NCBI GenBank assembly: GCA_029582165.1
Contig: CM055877.1
Location: forward strand, 23,325,355 to 23,389,354
Length of the DNA: 64,000 bases
Direction of reading: 5' to 3'
Source of the DNA: Portulaca oleracea
Taxonomy: Eukaryota > Streptophyta > Magnoliopsida > Caryophyllales > Portulacaceae
Both the position numbers and the translations under genes were made by a program. Of this stretch, positions 58,568 through 64,000 are shown piece by piece. The notes under the pieces are model-generated. The model did no database searches. It had not been told where the DNA came from and saw nothing but the letters and a program-made list of their open reading frames with translations. Every line of letters starts with the position of its first letter. Position 1 is the first letter of the stretch.

Positions 58568-59118
58568 CTAGTTGTCAGGAATCGGGTGCTCGACCAAGAA
58601 GTCAGCTAATGCTTGTCCCTTCATTGCTTTTTGCGGGACATAGACAATGTCGTACTGCTTCAAGATCATGGCCCACTTTGCCAGACGACCACTTAACACC
58701 GGTCTTGACAAGATGTACTTGATAGGATCTGCCTTAGAGATGACACGCGGTGTGAGATGCATGTAGTGCCTTAGCTTCGAGCAATAAAACCGTGGCTAAA
58801 CATATCTTTTCTATAGGAGAATAGTTCAACTCAGCTCCGACCAGAGTTCGACTTAGGTAATACAACGCTCTTTCTTTTCCATCTTTAGTGTGTTGAGCGA
58901 ACAACGCCCCCAATGACCTCTCCTGCACCGTAACATAAAGTATGAGGGGCTTGCTAGGGATCGGTGCTCCTAAGATTGGAGGGTTTGACAAGTATTTCTT
59001 GATGGAATCAAAATCTTTTTGATACGAGTCATCCCACTCGAAAGGAGCACCCTTCTTCATAAGGTGGCTGAAAGGATAGCAACAACCAGCAAGATTTGAT
59101 ATGAACCTCCGAATATAG
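58568..59118 (-). pseudogene. Tat first RNase H (gypsy-type)
   Basis: MKKGAPFEWDDSYQKDFDSIKKYL (59060) starts the tether/RNase H region, then LILYVTVQERSLGALFAQ and LYYLSRTLVGAELNYSPIEK. A frameshift near 58780 leads to ISKADPIKYILSRPVLSGRLAKWAMILKQYDIVYVPQKAMKGQALADFLVEHP. The catalytic Asp position reads YVTV rather than Y-V-D/A variants that keep an acid; degenerate gypsy RNase H domains are common when the second RNase H is present. Confidence 0.82.
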
Positions 59119-60500
59119 GCTAGTCGACCTTGAAGGCTGCGAAGCTCCTTGAGATTCTTTGGTCCGGCATTTCCTGGATTGCTTTAATCTTTGCTTGGTC
59201 AACCTCTATTCCTCTATGGCGAACGACGAAGCCTAGGAACTTTCCAGAGGTAACACCAAATGCGCACTTTAGAGGATTCATCTTAAGTTGACACCTCCTC
59301 AACCGTTCAAAAATTTGACGAAGGTCCTGAAGGTGATCCGCCCTCTTCCTTGACTTAACCACCAAGTCATCAACATAACATTCCAGTGTCTTATGAAGCA
59401 TGTCGCCAAATATTTTCTGCATCGCTCTTTGGTACGTCGCTCCGGAATTTTTCAAGCCGAACGACATTACTTTGTAACAAAATATGCCCTTTGGTGTCCG
59501 AAATGCTGTCACATCTTGGTCTTCCGGTGCCATCTGGATTTGATTATATCCGGCGGTGCAATCCATAAATGACAAGGTTTGGTGACCCGTGGTGGAATCA
59601 ATCATAAGTTCGGTGATGGGTAAGGGAAAGTCATCTTTTGGACAGGCTTCGTTAAGATCGTGAAAGTCCACACAGACGCGAAGTTGTCCGTTCTTCTTCC
59701 TTACAGGGACAATGTTTGCAATCCATGTCGGGTACTTCACTTCCCGAATGAATTCTGCCTCGATGAGCTTGTCGACCTCCTTTTCAATTTCTGGAACCAG
59801 TTCCGGACGGAACCTCCGTTGAGGCTGCTTCTTGGGTGAGACACCTTTCCTTATGGCCAAGCGATAGACAGCAACCTTCGGGTCTAATCCGGGCATCTCC
59901 TTGTAATTCCAAGCAAATATATCCCTATATTCTGAAAAGAGTTTGAAATACTCCCCCTCTTCTTCCGACGTGAGCAGAGAGCTTACATAGATAGGGCGAG
60001 GCTCCTCTACTGTTCCAAGATTTAACTCTTTTAAATCATCGACCGTTGCTTGCCCCCCATCTTCAAGTGTCTTAGGAGTTTCAGCAAGCTCTATTTCATC
60101 CTCAGGATTTTGGTGTTCTGTGATGGTAATATGATTGGTTGACAAAACTTCTTCTTGGCTGGACTCCTTTTCAGATTTGGTATTTACCCGGTGACCTGTT
60201 AGAACCACAGTACGTCTCTTGACTCTAAGGGAACAATCTGTCTTTATATCCAAGGTAGAGAGACGCTTCATGCGAGAAGGGAGAGAGCTTTGAATGTCAT
60301 TTGTGACTCCTATGCGTCCGAACACGGAAGTGTCTCCTTGAAAAAGTTGTGGCTCCAATAATTCCTTACTGGCTTTTATCCTAGCAAACACTGAAGGCTT
60401 CGACTGAGAATGACCCTTGATTCTGCTGAAAACAGATCTCCTTCTGCTAGGTGTGTCTCTTATACGAGTGAAGACAGAAGGGCGTTCACCAGAAGTAGTC
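59119..60500 (-). pseudogene. Tat reverse transcriptase
   Basis: In the 423-residue frame from 60391 the RT occupies about residues 205-415: VCVDFHDLNEACPKDDFPLP, SFMDCTAGYNQI (catalytic Asp 277) and CYVDDLVVKS (YVDD at 339-342), then GFVVRHRGIEVDQAKIKAI. Catalytic residues are intact. A frameshift near 59160 displaces the end of the thumb. N-terminal to RT is a linker with repeated SVFxRI motifs (60310-60520). RT copies the element RNA primed by a tRNA. Confidence 0.92.
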
Positions 60501-60502
60501 GG

Positions 60503-61897
60503 TCATAGCCTATCGAACACAGAGGACCTTGGCTTAGGCTGAGTGTTTTCCTCCTCACTAGCATCAGCCTCTTCAGCTGTAATGTACTGAACCTCGGACC
60601 TCCTCTCTTTTCTTCGCCCTGAGATTCTAACAGGTTGTATTGGCTTGTAACCAAGACCAACCTTAGAGACTTTTACCGAACCCCCTTGCTCTTGCATCTT
60701 CTTTTGTGTGTTGTTAAGGCCGTAAGGCTTGGCCTTAACTACCTCCCCTAAGGGTGCCGGATTTTGAAAGTCATAACCAACCTTTTTCATAAGCTTGTAT
60801 GCCTTTGGATCGAACCCTTCGTTAGTCCTTGGAGTCGGTAGATCATCACCCTCTTTAGACGACACCACAAACCCGGAGAGAGGTGGCTTTTCTGCCTTGT
60901 TTTGTTGTGGATGGAGGATAGGGATGACCGCATTTGCTTTGAGTGCACTTAGACTCTCCTCAGTGACTTTCTTGTTGGACGCGTTCTTCGAGCTTCTAGT
61001 TGTATATTCGGCAAAAGGAGATTCCCCCTCATTTCGGCGAGACTTAGGTATGTACCTTAGAACTGGTATCACCGCGCCAGATGATGGAGCAACTTGCTTA
61101 TTGGTCGACTCGGAGAGTGCCACTGACCTTTCCTCTTTATGCGGTACCTTCCATGTATCGTCCGTCACTACCTCAACATCTTTCTTCAAGGCCTTTTTGC
61201 CTGTGGAAGCAATTGACGAAGGCATCGCCTCCTTAAACATCACAGTCTCTTCAAAGAATCTTGCGTCTGCAAAGTGGGATTCAGCCCTATTAAAAGGCTT
61301 AACATCACCATCTATCTTTCTTTCCCCACCTATATAATACTTCAAACATTGATGTAGACTGGAAGCTACGATGCCATGCTCATGTAGCCACGGTCTCCCC
61401 AACAATAACTTATAAGAAGTCCTGGAGTTGATAACGTGGAAAATTGAAGTTGTAGACAAGTCACCCATTGATAGCTCAATCCGAATCATCCCAAGTTCTC
61501 GTTGACCTTCGAGGTTGAACCCCTATATCATTGTACGACTCTTGGAGAGCTCTTCAATTGTGATTCCCAATTCCGACATCGTCGACTTTGGCATGATGTT
61601 CACCGCAGATCCTCCATCAACCAAAATGCGTTTGACCTTCTGTCCACGGAGGTAGTCGGATACAAATAAAGGACGATTATGGAGCTTGGATCCTAGAAGT
61701 AAGTCATCGTCAGTGAAGGTGATGGATGTGTTGCAGGAAACACACTGTGTGAATGTGACGGACGATTCCCCCACATCTTGAACCTTGTCGGCATAAACCT
61801 CGGGGTGTTGCAATGTAGTGGCAACATGACAACGCATTTCTTCGGGAAGATGAAAGATTTGCCCCCATGCCATTCGTGCTGGTAAGGCCTCCAACAC
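60503..61897 (-). pseudogene. Tat aspartic protease and linker
   Basis: The protease domain carries KRILVDGGSAVNIMP (near 61600), the Tat-type form of the D-S/T-G motif, and YKLLLGRPWLHEHGIV (near 61400). An in-frame TAG near 61521 lies between ELSKSRTMI and GFNLEGQ. The following linker to 60503 is long, Ser/Lys-rich and of low complexity, ending at a TGA after SVFDRL. The same frame continues into RT beyond that stop. Protease would cleave the polyprotein in the particle. Confidence 0.87.
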
Positions 61898-61907
61898 CCT
61901 TAGAGTT

Positions 61908-63950
61908 TTATCCGTAGCTTTTTGAAGAAGATCTCACTTCGCTGTCCTCATCTTCGAGCTCGGAGCAGGAGACCATGTTAACCACAACTTTTTCAGCCTT
62001 TCCTAAGAAGTCCCATGGGAAATATTCACCTAAGGTGAGAGGACGACGTGAACCTTTCTCGAACGACCCAGAGGTTTTGGCCAACTGCTTCCTAGCGTTG
62101 TCGACCCTCTTCCCTTGCCTAGCCGGTTGGGAACTTCTTTCCCCTCCTTGTTGCTTTCTATTGCGAGATGATGGTACTTGAACTTTGCTGTTCTTCCTAG
62201 TTTTCCTCCGTGTGACGAGAGTCCATCCTCCCTCCTCCTCTAGACCTTCTGGTGCTTCCGTATGTCTCCTTTGAGAGGCCCGAGCTAAAATGGGGATAAA
62301 AACTGGTTCTTGGCTCCCGAACTGGATCATCACAAGATCTTCTCTGTTATATGGAGCCAGGTGTGCCGAAATACAGTTAGTCTCGACGTTGTTGTCCAAG
62401 TCCAATATTATCCTCCCTTCTTCAGCTAACCTCATGATGCGTTCTTTCAGGGTAATGCATTTCTCGAGAGGGTGACTGACTACCCTGTGATAGCGACAGT
62501 ACCTCGGGTCGTTTGTCCATCCCGCTTCTTCTGGCCTCTTTGGTTGTGGGAGCTCGATAACACCCTTCTCCAGCAAGTCATCAAGCATTCCCGACAAGTC
62601 TGAATCAGGGAACGGATATTTCTTCTCCTGTAGCTCCTTCAACGTAGGACGTTTCTTAGCATCATTCCTCGAGAATGTGGTTTTTCTGCTTTCTTGTTTG
62701 GGTTTGGCAGAGATTCGAACTGGCTCCTCAATTGCAGTTGAAACATACATGGACTCCCTCTTTGAAGTCTTCACTGGCTTTGCATTCTTCTTGTACTCGT
62801 TAGTACCCTTTCTTGCTTCGGACGAAGATGAAGATTTTCCCCGTCGATTCTCTATGGTAATCTCCATGTCGTGTGCCTTGGTTGCTAACTCCTGGAAGGT
62901 CCTTGGCTTGACCATTTTGAGGACGTAGAGCAGGTCCCAGTGCATACCTTGAGTGCACATGTCGACAGCCGAAGCCTCAGAGAGGCGATCCTTGCACTCA
63001 AGACTAAGAGCCCTCCAATGATGGATGTATTCAAGGACCGACTCCCCCTCCCATTGTTTGGTATTCGTCAGCTCCGTCATGCTAACAACACGTTGAGTGC
63101 TGTAGAACCGGTTTAGGAACTCTCGCTCCATTTCTTCCCAGCTGTTGATAGACTCGGGTTCCAAATCTGTGTACCAGTCGAATGTTATCCCTTTCAATGA
63201 TCGAACAAACTGCTTCACCAGTCGGTCTCCTTCCGTCCCTGCATTGCTGCAAGTCTCGATGAAATGCGCAACGTGTTGCTTGGGGTTACCTTTTCCATCA
63301 AACTGATTGAACTTCGGGGGTTGATAACCGAGTGGCATCCGAAGCGCATCGATCCTCTTTGTGTAGGGCTTTGTATACAAGTGACTCTTGTTCGACGCCT
63401 CTCCGAGTTGAGCCCTTACTGCATTAGCAATCATACTCTGGATCTCTTCCGCAGTCATTGATCCTGAAGACGAGATCTTCTTTTTTTCACCGTCGCCATC
63501 ACCATCACCCTTAGAAGATTCTTTGTCAGATTCCTCGTCAGTTTCTTCATCAGACTCTTCATAAGGGCGCTTCTCTATTTTCCTCATTAGTTTCGCGATC
63601 TGTTCGCTTTGTTCGTCGATCTTTTTGTCTTTTTCTTCGCTTTCCCTAGCAAGTCTTCTCAGTGTAGCCTCCAACTCCGCAATCTTTTCTTCCATGTTGG
63701 AAGCGCCAGTTGTCATCACTGACATGATGACAGTTTGAGTAGACTCAATTTCAGCCTCCGAGAAGATAGATTCCTTTTCAGTCATTGGGGAAGAATCTTC
63801 GCTGGAATAGTCTTGGCCTTCAAAGTCCTCAGACTCGAAGATCGGGTTGTTGCGAGTTTGGAGTTCGTCCGTTCCACGCGGTGTAGTCATGACTGAGCCG
63901 AAGGTATTTGTAGTGCTTGGCCTCCGAGAGTGAGGAGTCATTTGAAGCAC
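61908..63950 (-). CDS. Tat-type gypsy gag, long open frame
   Basis: An uninterrupted 680-residue frame. Residues 85-128 form a likely coiled coil ([20 protein letters not shown]). An acidic Glu/Asp/Ser stretch follows (about 130-160), then the gag domain at about 205-330 ([55 protein letters not shown]). A cysteine/histidine motif [15 protein letters not shown] lies near residue 475. The C-terminal part is basic ([18 protein letters not shown]). The true start may lie upstream, outside the window. The protease follows in another frame after 11 nt, so a frameshift or splicing would be needed. It is the only full-length open gene of the element. Confidence 0.88.
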   Translation of the reverse strand: MLQMTPHSRRPSTTNTFGSVMTTPRGTDELQTRNNPIFESEDFEGQDYSSEDSSPMTEKESIFSEAEIESTQTVIMSVMTTGASNMEEKIAELEATLRRLARESEEKDKKIDEQSEQIAKLMRKIEKRPYEESDEETDEESDKESSKGDGDGDGEKKKISSSGSMTAEEIQSMIANAVRAQLGEASNKSHLYTKPYTKRIDALRMPLGYQPPKFNQFDGKGNPKQHVAHFIETCSNAGTEGDRLVKQFVRSLKGITFDWYTDLEPESINSWEEMEREFLNRFYSTQRVVSMTELTNTKQWEGESVLEYIHHWRALSLECKDRLSEASAVDMCTQGMHWDLLYVLKMVKPRTFQELATKAHDMEITIENRRGKSSSSSEARKGTNEYKKNAKPVKTSKRESMYVSTAIEEPVRISAKPKQESRKTTFSRNDAKKRPTLKELQEKKYPFPDSDLSGMLDDLLEKGVIELPQPKRPEEAGWTNDPRYCRYHRVVSHPLEKCITLKERIMRLAEEGRIILDLDNNVETNCISAHLAPYNREDLVMIQFGSQEPVFIPILARASQRRHTEAPEGLEEEGGWTLVTRRKTRKNSKVQVPSSRNRKQQGGERSSQPARQGKRVDNARKQLAKTSGSFEKGSRRPLTLGEYFPWDFLGKAEKVVVNMVSCSELEDEDSEVRSSSKSYG

Positions 63951-64000
63951 TCCCTGAAGGTTGGAATCAACAGCCAGACTCTTCCGTGACAGGGTTGGTG

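Overview
The window is nuclear DNA of a flowering plant, most likely a eudicot. It is AT-rich and contains plant-specific transposon lineages: Athila- and Tat-type Ty3/gypsy, Ty1/copia, CACTA, L1-type LINE, and Stowaway, Tourist and Mutator MITEs. The primer-binding sites match plant initiator tRNA-Met and tRNA-Asp. I find no intact host gene. The only host-derived coding segment I recognise is a piece of an IST1-like gene carried inside a retrotransposon. Species cannot be named from this sequence.

Layout. 1-3945: AT-rich DNA, then the 3' LTR and RT/RNase H remnant of a copia element (minus). 4325-14467: a CACTA transposon (plus) with a decayed TNP2-type transposase and a second PTTA-type gene; its right terminus is present and its left one is missing. 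Its transposase is split by a solo LTR (6014-8978, TSD AGCAT), which itself holds a Tourist-like element (7489-8836) swollen by microsatellites. 14468-20360: microsatellites and foldback elements in otherwise featureless DNA. 20365-25441: a decayed copia element with short LTRs (TSD TGCCC). 26092-31206: a Tourist MITE, a 3.65-kb LTR-like unit flanked by TTACT, and a Stowaway MITE.

32170-49440 is a three-level nest, readable from target-site duplications. An L1-type LINE (minus) is split inside its RNase H domain by a copia element (32580-47182, TSD GAGCC). That copia is split inside its gag by an Athila-type element (35672-46353, TSD AAAGC/AGAGC). Both inner LTR elements lack reverse transcriptase and integrase, so both depend on helpers. 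A 9-bp-TSD Mutator MITE also sits in the LINE, and a sister copy lies at 51135-51428.

51789-64000 is a Tat-lineage gypsy element (minus). It has gag, protease, RT, RNase H, a second archaeal-type RNase H and a truncated integrase, then an antisense plant-mobile-domain (PMD) pseudogene, polypurine tract and 3' LTR. Wedged between integrase and PMD is an R-U5 LTR piece fused to an IST1-like coding fragment in the same orientation. The R-U5 piece starts where transcription of the LTR should start. I read this as a host gene transduced through a chimeric LTR-initiated transcript.

A second theme is that several unrelated LTRs here (copia, the solo LTR, Athila) carry arrays of CACG...CGTG dyads in U3 just upstream of their TATA boxes. 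The two LTRs of the single Athila element differ by one such unit. The Tat LTR has three CACGTG G-boxes in the equivalent place.
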